64,000 nucleotides of DNA, taken from the NCBI GenBank assembly GCA_001414345.1, contig LLCB01000251.1:1-64000 (forward strand), given 5' to 3'. The stretch is from Hymenoscyphus infarciens. Taxonomy: Eukaryota; Ascomycota; Leotiomycetes; Helotiales; Helotiaceae. A program made the position numbers and the translations under genes. Position 1 is the stretch's first letter, and each line of letters begins with the position of its first letter. Positions 35,068 through 46,114 of this stretch are shown piece after piece. The notes under the pieces were generated by a model. That model had not been told where the DNA came from. It made no database searches and saw nothing but the letters and a program-made list of their open reading frames with translations.

Positions 35068-36969
35068 CGTTTTTCTTGGGTCATCGAGTCTCAATCCTCT
35101 TTTCCATTCTTGAATCCCAACCGGAATCACAACCAGACTTTCACGTCCATGAAAAGAGGAAAGTATCGTTGCTTGGAGTGTGCTGTGATTTTGGTCCACC
35201 CTAGGCTCTGGTAGAAAGAGAGAATAGTGTGTAAGAGAGAACGAGTCGCCACTCGAGAGGCAAATAAGAGAACGAAAGTATTTCCTTATCTTCTACCATC
35301 CAGCACCCCTCCTTCTCTAAAATTTGTGAGTTTCATCAACCACATTTTCTTCTTTAGCTTCCCCAGAAAAGGCTTTCGAATTTCCCAAGTTCCTCAAAAT
35401 CATTCACACTTCCTAGTTGTAGGAAGAAAAATGAAGAAAGTAAAGAGGCTGACAAGAAATCTTCACTCGCAGTGGGCGACAATGACTTGTTCCCGGGCGG
35501 AGGATTTCTAAACTCCTCCCACCCCCTCACACACCCAGTGCAGTAGAAAGTTCAACTATTGTAGTTTTAGCGTAGTTTTCAGATCCTAAAACTACGGTGA
35601 GTTGCGAGTTACGCTTGAATTTGCTCCCTGTTTTTGTAATCTAAGCTTTTTGAAAAAATCCCTTGATTTCCCCCCTTTTTAGGCACTCTTTTACCTATTT
35701 ATTAATAATAATAATAATATATGTTAGTATACTCTAGATAATTGAAAACGAGAGCTCTATATATCCTCTGTTACTCTATAAACTTTATATAATAAAAATA
35801 GACAGTTTTATCTCTATCTTAATTTTTATAAGGTCTTAGCGTACCTTATTAACCTTATAGAGGTAGTGAAAATCTTTTTTAAAAAAATAGGTTTTTTTAA
35901 GAATGATTTATTTCTTCATTCTCATTGTCATTCTCATTCTCTCCCCCGAACGAACGGGCGCCCACCCGCTGCTCCAAACATGATACACACACGTCAAACT
36001 CCAAAACTCCCCCCTCCCCCCGAAAACAAAACCCCCCCGGACCATCGGACCGTTGACTAGTCCGATTCCCAAGGACCTCGAGTACCGGCGGCATTTCCGC
36101 ATTGAAAAAGAAAAAAACCTCACACAACCACACATCACAAAACACTCGAAACAAAAGTCATTGAAGTCTCGTAGTCAGTCTCGTTTCATTATCTAATCTG
36201 AGGCGAACAGGTTCCTATCGAACCACGCGCGTGTATTGAGACATCTGCTTGCTTTGGATGAAGCAGTATGAACTCATTTCCTTTCATCTCATCCCAGCTC
36301 CTCATTTTTTGGGTTCCATCCGTCATTCCATTTTCATTTCCATTTCCATTCGTCCAATCCATCCTTAAATTTTCCCTCCCTGTTATTTCTGGAATCTTTC
36401 CTTCCTAATAACAGAGTCAAAAATCCACCAAGAAGAGTATACAAGATCATCCAAATAATAAGCTCTTACGCCAAATCCAATGCGATGAAAACATGACTCG
36501 CAAAAGAAGTGCAGGCAGATAGAGTACATAATGCCATTGCTAGCAAAGCTGATTGCATGATCTTTATATCCCAAAATATACCCGCCGGAAAAAAAAACAA
36601 GAAAACAAAGGAAACAAAATTCCAATTTGCCCAAAAGGTATATAACTCTCATCGTAAAAAAGGTATCCCATCATAAATCTCGTACAGTCATACAGTTCGT
36701 AAAGGAAACAGAGTCATCGCCAAATTTTCAAGCTTTAGAGCTCAGAAGGAAGTGCTTTTTCTGGGGGTGGGGGGTATCAACTTTTTCCTTCTTCGAACTT
36801 TTACCTGCTTCTTCGAACTTTTAAAAAGATGAAAGAAGAAAAAACGCGAAAAAGCGAAAAGCCGCCGCCATTTCAAAGAAAACTGAACGGGTATCCTGCC
36901 CAAATCAGACAACGCTAAACTTCAAAAAACACACGTCGCTTGCAACCAGAAATGAGATTATATCCGTGA
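35068..36969. other. Convergent intergenic region, 1.9 kb
   Basis: Between convergent genes. It contains a 10-bp perfect inverted repeat (GTAGTTTTAG / CTAAAACTAC, 35561-35570 and 35586-35595), the AT-rich patch at 35640-35930 and a CATTTC/CATTCT run near 36325-36355. Open frames here lack support. Confidence 0.5.
35640..35930. repeat. Short AT-rich RIP-like patch
   Basis: About 300 bp of TA-rich, CA/TG-poor sequence with an ATA/ATAA run near 35700-35725, flanked by normal composition. No frame. Probably a degraded repeat fragment. Confidence 0.6.
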
Positions 36970-38805
36970 TCAAAAGTAGTTATCGCCAAAATATTGCGTA
37001 GAACGAGTATAAGAGTGCTGTGAGCTTTGCCTTGCTCGGTTGGTGGTGGGTTGCTCAACCCGGCTTCGTCGATCGTCAATCTGTTGTTGGCCCCGGATGG
37101 GAGCCCCATATTCGGAATTCGAACGTTCGCTGCCATTCCGGAGACTCCTTTGCCTCTTAATCTCAATCTCTCCACCATCGGGGCATTCGATATGCGCACC
37201 CCCAACCACTACCCGTGCGGTACCTGTAACTTTGATCGTCACATTCTCATCATTGTCTCCACTTCCGCTCCTCGTGGTGCGTGTCGTTACCGACTTTCGG
37301 TAATCACTCTCGTCCCGACTAGCACTGCTCTTGGTGCTTCGACTGCTCCCTGCTTGTCGACGTTGCTGTCTCTTCAAAACCTCAGCAGTCAATGGTAAGC
37401 TGGACCCACCCACATCATCTTGGTAGCCGGCAGCTTCACGCATCTTGTCTTCGTAGCCACTTGATCCTGTAGAAGCCGTATGGCCCGACTGTGCAGTAGA
37501 TTGACCATAGTAGCTTGCCCTTCGACGACCATTGTTGGCTGTTTCAATGCTCATCCGTCCCATATCGGTGACAATATCATTGTACGCTCCCGAGTTTCGG
37601 TGGGGGTTGGAACGACGGTGTCGTGTGCGCGAAGAATCCTGTTCTCGGTCCTCATCGCGGGCGTGATCCTGGTCGTCTGGAATATCGTATGTTACGGAGT
37701 TTCGATGAGTGCTTGTTCGTCGCCGTCTGGAGGGCTCCCTAATGATGGTTCTTCCCTCACTTCGCACATCTCGGTAAGGATCCTGCGATGGGTATACGCT
37801 TGGATGATCGGTGACAGGTCGACGAAGAATGGGTCGAGGTGGTGGAGGCATAGATTGAGCATCTGCATGGTAGTCCCTACTCCATCTCGATGGGGTCCTT
37901 GCTGGCCTGGACGATGGTTCACGTATGCTCTCCCTTCTCTTCACTATCGCTCCCTCTGAAGCCGAAGCGTATGCGTCATCGTGGTACACGGTATTGTAAG
38001 AACTGTTGCGTTCTTGTGGCAATGGATCCCTCATGCCATGCTCCCTCATACCAAAGCCTGATGCCGTCCGAGACGGTGGTGCTTCGAATCTGGATGACAA
38101 TGGTCTCGTAGATACCGGTCTGTCTGGCAAAGACATGGCGAAATAATCCGATCCCGGTGGTGGAGTAGGAGCAGCCATCTGAGGATACGGATTTTGAGTG
38201 TAGGAGGTGGAGGAGGCGTAGGTGTACGGGCTTGGTGGGTAGTTGGACCATGCTGAAGTCGACAATGGAGGGCCATAACCACCTCCGACAGAGTTGTGAC
38301 CCGAGTGAAAGCTCAACGGCCTTGGGAATGTATTCGAGGTCACCGCGCGCGGGCGGGTTGCAATGGGTTGGGCGATTGTGTTCTGCATTGATTGCGACAA
38401 GACCGGTGGAGCAGGGCGAGAAACAGGTGGGACAAGGCCGAAGTGGGCTGGCTCGTCTTTTGCTTTCCTTTCGATCTGATGATGACTTGATTTATTCTCG
38501 TGCGCGGGAGGTGGGCGTCGGGTGGACTTTCGTGGAGAGAGAGGACTGTTGCTTGAAGTCGAGTTGCGTCTGTCCTGCTTCACTTCTCGCTCGGTGATGA
38601 TGGCGACATTCTTCTCTTGCGGTATCCTCACCGCCGGTCTCTCCTTTTGAGGGGAAGGATAGTTGACCTCGGGCTTCCTTTTGGCCTTCTCTGACGACCG
38701 CTGCTTCTTTTCCTTGGACTTGTCCTTGGCGCTCCGCCGGGAGCCCTTGACCGTCCTTCCCAAGTCCTCGTCGTAGTCGACCACGTAGGCGGGGCGGGGA
38801 TTCAT
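36970..38805 (-). CDS. Large intrinsically disordered protein, function unknown
   Basis: Single-exon 611-residue protein. The start MNPRPAYVVDYDEDLGR is followed by a Lys/Glu/Ser-rich basic stretch (DKSKEKKQRSSEKAKRK), then Pro/Ser/Arg/Tyr-rich sequence to the end. One short ordered element stands out near residues 520-555: NVTIKVTGTARVVVGGAHIE, followed by CPDGGEIEIKRQ. This is a beta-rich segment that looks like the conserved core. The tail contains TQYFGDNYF. There is no TM segment or signal peptide. Many Arg-Arg and Ser-Pro sites suggest a phosphorylated nuclear or cytoskeletal scaffold, but this is a guess. The long uninterrupted frame of 1.8 kb supports coding. I do not recognise a named family. 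Confidence 0.8.
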   Translation of the reverse strand: MNPRPAYVVDYDEDLGRTVKGSRRSAKDKSKEKKQRSSEKAKRKPEVNYPSPQKERPAVRIPQEKNVAIITEREVKQDRRNSTSSNSPLSPRKSTRRPPPAHENKSSHHQIERKAKDEPAHFGLVPPVSRPAPPVLSQSMQNTIAQPIATRPRAVTSNTFPRPLSFHSGHNSVGGGYGPPLSTSAWSNYPPSPYTYASSTSYTQNPYPQMAAPTPPPGSDYFAMSLPDRPVSTRPLSSRFEAPPSRTASGFGMREHGMRDPLPQERNSSYNTVYHDDAYASASEGAIVKRRESIREPSSRPARTPSRWSRDYHADAQSMPPPPRPILRRPVTDHPSVYPSQDPYRDVRSEGRTIIREPSRRRRTSTHRNSVTYDIPDDQDHARDEDREQDSSRTRHRRSNPHRNSGAYNDIVTDMGRMSIETANNGRRRASYYGQSTAQSGHTASTGSSGYEDKMREAAGYQDDVGGSSLPLTAEVLKRQQRRQAGSSRSTKSSASRDESDYRKSVTTRTTRSGSGDNDENVTIKVTGTARVVVGGAHIECPDGGEIEIKRQRSLRNGSERSNSEYGAPIRGQQQIDDRRSRVEQPTTNRARQSSQHSYTRSTQYFGDNYF

Positions 38806-39050
38806 GGTGAGTGAGTGAGTGAGTGGGTGAGTGAGTGACCAGTTCGCAGTGCGTCAGCCAGTGCTGCGCTGGATTGGGGTTGGGAGTTGGATTGGTTCTG
38901 CGCAGTGCCAGGTGGCGGAGGGCGGGGTGTTGTTTTGGGGGGGGGGGTAGTATTTGAAGGGAGGAGGGAGAGAAATCAGTGCTGGGGTGTGATGGGATGT
39001 GATGGGTGGGGTGTGATGGGTGATGGGTGGTGGTGGTAGTGGTGGTGGGA
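38806..39050. repeat. GTGA and GATGGGT simple repeats, poly-G
   Basis: (GAGT)n directly before the start codon of the 36970-38805 gene (38807-38838), a run of 11 G at about 38937-38947, and GTGATGGG/GGGTGT repeats at about 38988-39050. Confidence 0.75.
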
Positions 39051-39344
39051 TGAACCGGCGAAAGTCCAGGGAAAATTCGGGGAGCTCAGACTTTTTGTTG
39101 GGTTAGCGAAGGGCCGTATAGGTACCTAATGCCAGCAGAATGGAAGCAGAGCAGAAGCGGTTGATCGCCCTTGCTAATCGATAAGAGTGGGACAGGGTAG
39201 TCGTAGTTGCAGGGTTGACAGGTCTTCAGGTCTTCCCGTCAGCCAGCCGAAAGTTTCCAGGTTGGTGTCGGAAATCGTCGAAATTTTAGGCTTTCTCGGC
39301 TTCGTAGGACGACCGCAGACTTCTCTCGAGTCTCGCAAAGGCTC

Positions 39345-39370
39345 TGTCTGTCTGTCTGTCTGTCTGTCTG
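39345..39370. repeat. (TCTG)n tetranucleotide microsatellite
   Basis: About seven uninterrupted TCTG units. Confidence 0.9.
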
Positions 39371-39634
39371 CGCTGCGCAGGTAGAAGGTAACCAGCGCAG
39401 GTAGCGGCGAATGCAGCACGACGCACCGAGTACAAGTGACGATGTCGTCGACGGAACCCAGACGAGAAAACAAGGGATGTGTGTCGAGGAAGAAATGTAG
39501 GCGAGTGGAGAGAAGTGAAGATTAATTCCAATCGGGCTCCCTCTGGATGGACGATGAGGTTCTGCTCTGCTGCGGGGTTGGGCTTGGGTAGCAATTGCCG
39601 TTCCTGGTAGGGCCGTCGATTTCCTGTACTGTGT

Positions 39635-39755
39635 AGGTACCTACTAGTACTATGAGGTGGATATGGATTTCCTGTACCTACCAGTACTATGAGGTGGATA
39701 TGGATACTCTGTACCTACTACCTAGGTACCTAGTACTATGAGGCGGATCCGTATG
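39635..39755. repeat. Three-copy minisatellite, unit about 37-50 bp
   Basis: The block AGTACTATGAGGTGGATATGG occurs twice and a third diverged copy (AGTACTATGAGGCGGAT) follows. They are joined by CTGTACCTAC/TAGGTACCTA words that are themselves palindromic. Confidence 0.8.
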
Positions 39756-39817
39756 GAAGGGGGTGTGGTCCGTAGGTGCAGCTTATGAAGGCGGAAGAAG
39801 AGAAGGTATCTCGGTGA

Positions 39818-39847
39818 GAGAGCAGTACAGTACAGTACAGTACAGTA
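39818..39847. repeat. (CAGTA)n pentanucleotide microsatellite
   Basis: Five to six exact CAGTA units. Confidence 0.85.
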
Positions 39848-40538
39848 CGACAAAGATGAGGGATGCAAAAATCTTCTCTTTTTCTTGCAAATGAATTTCT
39901 TTTCCCGGGTCGACCGTCCTTCCTGATGATGCTTTGGTGGTTCGTTTGTTTTCTTCAGCCTAATTGTCGCACGGAGAGATTGGGTAGCAATGCTAATTAT
40001 GTCTGTCTTTGAATCCTTACGACTGAGTGCCGGGAGACGGGCAATGTCGCATACTGAGGTGGTGACTCTGGTGCTCCAAGGGGCCGAAAGTTGAAAGTGC
40101 AATTGGGAGGAAGAAGGGAGGAGGTGTGGGATTTAGAAAGGGGGAAAGGGGAAGCAGCACTCGACAGATGAGTCCAATGGAGCAGGAGGGAAGAGGAGAA
40201 GATTGGTTTGTTTGATGAAAGTGGAGGTTAAAGCAAGCAAGCAGACAGGCTGATAATATTGGACATGATATGACTTGACTATACGCAACCAACGCAACAA
40301 CCACAAGGAGAGTACCTATGCAAGTAAAAAAGTGCAACTCGTCCAAAACTGCGCCGCATCTATCTGGCGAGGGAAAGCCAGTCACACTGACGTGCGGTGC
40401 TATATTGGAGCGTGGAGAAGAACGGGGGAGGGGAGAGGAGAGGCTGCCATTGGCATGGGAATGCGGGATGTGATGCAGCGACGAGACGACTTGATATGTT
40501 GTGTTCAGAGATGTGGCATTCATCAGCCAGCTGGGGAG

Positions 40539-40590
40539 GATGGGATGGGATGGGATGGGAATCGGATAGGATAGGATAGGATAGGATTGG
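40539..40590. repeat. (GATGG)n followed by (ATAGG)n
   Basis: Adjacent pentanucleotide tracts, GGGAT repeated four times and then GGATA repeated four times, differing by one base per unit. Confidence 0.85.
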
Positions 40591-43420
40591 AATGTCTCCA
40601 GCAACACAACACCACCGCACTCTGTACAAGACGGAATTAGGACATGACTCCTCGCCCGGCTGCACCCCCTTCTCCCTTCTCGCTTCCTTCGCTTCTGCAC
40701 TTTCCTCCCCCTCGCTTTCGCCCTCGCCCTCGCCCTCGCTCTCACTGCTTCTTGCTGTTGCAACACTTTCAATTTCTGCCTCCTCGTGCGGTACAGCGGC
40801 CTCAGAGTTCTTCTGCTCCAGATACGATGTTGCCAAACACTGAGAAAGAAACCCTTCATCACGGCGTCTCCTCCAACGCCATCCAACCTGGAAGGACCCT
40901 GTGGCAAGGAGTCTTTATGCATTGGAGATTAGGAGAGATTTGCCTCCTCCAGCCTACGAATGGCTAGATTCCCAGAATATACCCGCCCGCCATTCGTCCT
41001 CCTCTCATGCCGGCGTACAGGCAGTGCCAGTCCAGCCCAGCTTACGAGTTACGAGTTACGCCCGCGGCCGGCCAGCCAACCGACCCTCTTATACCCTCCA
41101 TGTTTCTTGATATACCAGTTCATGTTTGGCCAACGACCACTCCACGACCTCTGGAGTCCGGACGCTTGGGAATACTTTGCAACTCATGACCATGCAAGTC
41201 ATCGTCGACCGACCACGGGGAACCTTTTGAATCCTCCGAGGGGGCCACGGAGGGGAGAGGGTCATCTCAACGCCCTCGCGTCGTGTACTAGTACCTCCAA
41301 AACAACGTCAACGTCGGGGATACATCGCGATATCAAATGTCGACTCATCGCCCTCCGTCTCATGGGGTTTGGGGGATACGAAGGAGGGCGCTGCTGTCCA
41401 GAAGGTAACCGAAGTGTAACGGATGCCGTGATGCCTCTCTCACCAATGGGCGGGGTCAATTATTGTACAGATTTATGCACTATATGCGGGGGCCATCGCC
41501 ATAAGCAAGTTATGCAATGCAGCCTCCAGAGTCAAAAATTCAAAATCCCTACCGACCGATCCTCTTCATCGTCTTCTCACCACTCACAAAGCAACCTTCA
41601 AAGCTACCGCCCGTCTGCCGCCAAATCCAATCTCGAGGATTGCGTAAATGAACTCTTCAAAGTCAACGAGAAATAGGCTCGTGAGAGGTAACTAAACGGG
41701 TAACTAGTGTAACAACTGTCGTGGTCTCACCCTTTCGTCCATTCATCTGTCCCTATCCGGTTGCTTTGGAGGCCTCTTTGCGATGCAATTATCAATTGCT
41801 TATCAGCCTTGCCTACCATTATATATCCGAGTGGATGACAAACAACTAAGGTTACCTAGATTGCAGTTGCAGCAAACCTTCAAAGTTAAGCATTCCATCA
41901 CAAGGCTGAGATGACTCCGTTGAGGTCTCCACCAAAAACTCTAGACGAGGAAGAAAATGCCCGGTTTCTACGTACATACTAAGCACTAGCCATCAATGAA
42001 CCTTTACCTACCTGTTTGTCTCAGATGACGGCATTATCTTCCTCTCAACCCCAAATCCGATTCGAAAAATCAAGTCAAGAACGATTGCATGGACCATATT
42101 CAAGGAACATTCTTAATGGCTATTCGCTAATCCAATTTGATAAATGGGAAAAAGAGAGGGTTGGCGTCGGCGCACCTCACGATGAATGATCGTCCTTCTC
42201 CCCACACCCTCCTGAGCCGCTCTACACCGCCATTCTGACTACTCCTCGCCAAAGACATCCTTTCCAGAGTGGCGTCTTTTGTCTTTTTGCAATCTGCCAA
42301 TTTATCGCGAATCGGTTGATTGTTTATCTGCTACCCTACACTTAATCGATCTGGAGATATAGGTCTCAAATCCGGATGGATGTTGGTGTTTGTCTAGTAT
42401 TCGTTGACGGGCTACCTTCACCGAGATGGAAGTTCGTATTGCTTGTCTTTGAGGCGTTTTTTTCTTATTATTTTTTCTGCCTTTGTGGGAGAGGGGGTTG
42501 TCAGATGATGGATGTGGGATTGATCTCGCATTTCTTCATGTCGGCTCATTGTTTCCATTCCATTCCATCATAAGAAAAAAAAGCATCTCGGATCTCAAAT
42601 CTTCCCGTCTTTCTTCAGGCAAGCAAACAAGCCGAACAAGGGTCCTGCGAGTTTGCCCCTCACCCTTCGCCCTTCACCATCCTCCCTTTTACCCCGCCGG
42701 GACATTGCATATCCTTCGGTATTGGGTCGGACGAGTATCGACGACTGACTGGATGGGATCATTGCCAAGCACCCTGTCTAGTATATTTGTCTATGCCTCC
42801 AAAGTAAAAAGAAAAAAACCGGGTTTTGATATTAATCAGAGAGGCCGATGCAAGACTCACAACATTCTACATGCATGAGGAGGAGTGAGTGGTGTGAGTG
42901 AGTAATTATGTGAGTTGGAGGTGGCCGCCGGTTGTGTTTGCTTGTGCGAGAAGTGGTTGGTCGCTTGCTTTGCGGGTGTTGCGGGACATGTTTTCCGAGG
43001 GGATAGAGGAGGGGAGTGGGACACGTGATGTACTTCGAGGTTTTGAGTGTTAGTGGTGTATGTAGGTAACTATTTCGTGAGTAATGTCTCTTTTCTTCGG
43101 ATGTGGGGAGAAAGAGGGGAGAGGGCAGAGGGGAAGGGAGAGGAAGAAAGGGTTAGCGAGGGGTTTCGAGACGACATTCAAGTTTCGGCAGGGAATGAGA
43201 GATAGTACAAGAGCTCGAGCTCGAGAGGGCGATCGATCTACTTCCTCGTCGTCGAAATGATGACATTCCACGACCGAACCGTGTTTACCATCCCTTCTCT
43301 ATCCCCGAACTCGCTCTTCTGAACTCATTCTTCTGTCTGTAGTGAAAAGTTAGAGATTTCGAGATAACACATGAAGTTGTGTTTAGAATAAGTCCAGGTC
43401 GGTAGAGATGAGAAATGCAT

Positions 43421-43486
43421 TTCTTTTTCTTTTTTTCTTTTTTTCTTTTTTTCTTTTTCTTTTTCTTTTTCTTTTTCTTTTTCTTT
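43421..43486. repeat. (TTTTTC)n pyrimidine microsatellite
   Basis: About 65 bp of TTTTTC/TTTTTTTC units, purely pyrimidine on the plus strand. Confidence 0.9.
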
Positions 43487-43949
43487 CGTGCTTAGGTACG
43501 CCCTAGTCTAGATAATATGAGGAAGGAACCAGAGAGGAGAATAAAAGAACTAGATAACATCTACATACCTACAGAAAAGCAAGAAAGTGTGCGAAGTCTA
43601 GAAAACCACATTTAGCTAGATCGTTCGAATACTATAAGCAAATATATCATCTTAACAACCTCCTGACTTGGAGTAAACTTTGAGTGAGGTACTGGTCTGT
43701 AAACTACAATGTACTCATAAATGAGTGAGCCAGAGCTTAACTCGTGAGCACTTTTGTTGAGAGGGAGTAAGTTGCGCGTTTACTGGTGAGTTAGCCGTTC
43801 GTTCGTTATCTTGTTTGCGTGTAAGTATGCTACGGGTCACTTTCAATGGGTACGCTATGACTTGCTTATTATTATCTAGCTTACTTCTAAAATAATTTAT
43901 AGGAGCACAGATATTTTGAGTAGGTAAGAGGATCTAGTTTTGTTAGCGA

Positions 43950-44020
43950 GTTTACTAGGATTGAACATTTCCTTACTAGGATAGAACATTTCCTTACTAG
44001 GCTAGCTAGCTAGCTATTCC
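43950..44020. repeat. Three 21-bp tandem units
   Basis: Units of TACTAGGAT(T/A)GAACATTTCCT in tandem followed by CTAGCTAGCTAGC, just before the RIP block. Confidence 0.75.
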
Positions 44021-44649
44021 TAGGATTAGGTCGTGGATAGGTAGGTAGAAGATTCGGTTATTGCTCTTAACAAATGTTAAATAGACTATATAAGAGAATA
44101 AAAACAAAAATGAAAGTAAAAGTAAAAATAAAAAGAATAATAAAAAGAAAAATAATTAAAAAAAACTATTCTTCTAGATAAGTAGAAAGACTTAGGTTAT
44201 TTAATTCTTCTATTATAAACCTTCTTAGATATTAACTATAATAGACTACGAATATATAAAGTTATAAAATAGACAGACGTAGGAGTCTCTTATAAGATTT
44301 ACTATATCTTATAGATTATAGAAAAGAGAGAGAAGCTACGAGATTAAATATATATTTCCTCTCTTTCTCTCTACTCTCTCTTAATAATCTAATTTTAAAC
44401 TTTTTACTTATTCTCTCTTTAGTAGTAAGATTTTCTATAGCTTTATCTCGAATAATTCTATATATAAAAGTTATTCTAATAAACTTATATCTCGTCTCTT
44501 ATTTCTATAGAGAACTAGAGTAGTATAATCTATAAGTATTATAACTAAATCTCTACTTAATACTAATATAAAACGAGCGAGCTATATCTTTTTAATATAG
44601 TAGTAAGTTTTCTATCTTCTAGAGTATTAGTTAGAGCTATAGAGAGATT

Positions 44650-44807
44650 ATTTATAATAATACGAAATATATACGACTTTCGAAGAGATATATAAGAGTA
44701 TATTCAAAAGAATAATATATAAATACTAGATACTAATATAAAAGAAAAGACTAAATTAGCCTTCTCTTATCTTAAATAGAAGTATCTATATATAAGAGAT
44801 TAAATTC
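44650..44807. repeat. LTR-like fragment (5' half)
   Basis: Begins TAATAATACGAAATATATAC and runs, in the same order, through the first ~155 bases of the LTR-like copy that follows at 44808. It appears to be truncated by that copy. Confidence 0.65.
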
Positions 44808-45141
44808 TATAATAGTACGAAATATATACTACTACTAAAGAGATATATAAGAGTACGTTTAAGATAGAATAATATACGTAAATACTAGGCTCTAATATAG
44901 AAGAAAAGGAAAAACTATCTCTCTTCTATACTAAATATAAATATCTATATATAAGAGGTTAGAAAGTACTAAGTTCTAATAATAATAATAACCGAGCTCT
45001 ATCTAATATAGCTAATACTAAATAATAAGAGCTAAGAAACTAAATATATAGTATCTAAACCTTAATCTCTTTAGTATCTTCGATTATATAAGTATTAGTA
45101 GTTTTACGAATACTAGTAATTCAGAATAGCGTACTATTATA
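44808..45141 (+). repeat. Solo-LTR-like copy, plus orientation
   Basis: About 334 bp with ends TATAATAGTACGAAATATA and GCGTACTATTATA, the inverted-end form expected of an LTR after RIP. Its first ~130 bp are closely similar to the 308-bp LTRs; the second half differs. The same sequence recurs in reverse complement at 48703-49064. Confidence 0.75.
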
Positions 45142-45149
45142 AATACTAC

Positions 45150-45323
45150 TAAAGTCTAATAATAATAATAACTAACTCTTATCTAATATAGCTAATACTA
45201 AATAATAAGAGCTAAAAAGCTAAATATATAATATCTAAACCTATATTAATATCTTTAGTCTCTTTAGTTATATAAGTATTAGAAATTTCACGAATACTAG
45301 TAATTTAGAATAGTAGGTTATTA
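45150..45323 (+). repeat. LTR-like fragment (3' half)
   Basis: Repeats the second half of the 44808-45141 copy, from CTAATAATAATAATAACT to the GTTATTATA end, with scattered changes. Confidence 0.7.
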
Positions 45324-45806
45324 TAATATATATTCTAGAAGTATAGTTAGTATTTAAGAATATATCTAATTAGAAGATATTCTTACTATTTATATTATTT
45401 AGATAGAAAGAAAAGAAGAAGAGAAATTAGAATCGAGAAGAAGTCGTCTATTAATATATAATAAATAATAATAGCTAATACTATATAATTATTATTTATT
45501 ACTTAATAATTACTATTATAATATATAATAATAGTAAGAACTTATTCTATAGTAGTATACTACTTTCTATCTAATAGCTAATTATTACTCTCTTTTCTAT
45601 TTATATCTATTATTATATAATATATAATAATAAATAAAGCGTACTTAACTAGTAAATAATAATACGACTACTTACTAACTCTACTCTAACTATAAAATAC
45701 TATATAGATAAATAATAGAAGATAAGTTATATTTCTTATAATAAATAAGTAAATAATACTATAGACGTTCTAATACTATACTAACTTTTAAATAAAGACT
45801 TAAAAT

Positions 45807-46114
45807 TATAATAGTACGAAATATATACTATAGAAGAAGAGGTATATAGAAGTGCGTTCGAGACTGAATAACGTATATAAATACTAGATACTAATATAGA
45901 AGAAAAGGAAAAACTATCTCTCTTCTACTCTAGGAGTAGGCTACTATATATAAGAGGTTCAGACTATATAGAAGAGTCTAAAACTAAACAACCTTAGCTA
46001 ATATAAAAGCTTAAACCTATATAATCTTCCTAAAACAGATAATATAAAATAATAACTACTGAAACCTTATATATAGTAGGTACTCCTAGCTATCTAGAAT
46101 AGTATACTATTATA
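45807..46114. repeat. Left LTR, 308 bp
   Basis: Shares the same order of words with the right LTR throughout (GAGACTGAATAACG versus GAGACTAAATAACG, and so on). Differences are mostly transitions. Confidence 0.85.

Larger units (their letters stand above)
38806..44060. other. Gene-poor, microsatellite-rich intergenic region
   Basis: About 5.2 kb without a convincing gene. Frames at 40017-40922 (minus), 40360-40836 (minus) and 40960-41676 (plus) are made largely of simple-sequence translations (for example poly Arg-Ala, Ser-Glu-Gly-Glu, Ser-Tyr-Pro-Ile) and have no domain. Several microsatellites and minisatellites are listed separately. The left part is the promoter region of the disordered-protein gene. 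Confidence 0.55.

Noticed and set aside
40017..40922. 301-codon minus-strand frame
   Set aside because: Composition is dominated by translated simple repeats (Arg-Ala, Ser-Tyr-Pro-Ile) with no domain; overlapping frames on both strands are equally long.
40960..41676. 238-codon plus-strand frame
   Set aside because: No domain, no splice signals, low-complexity surroundings.
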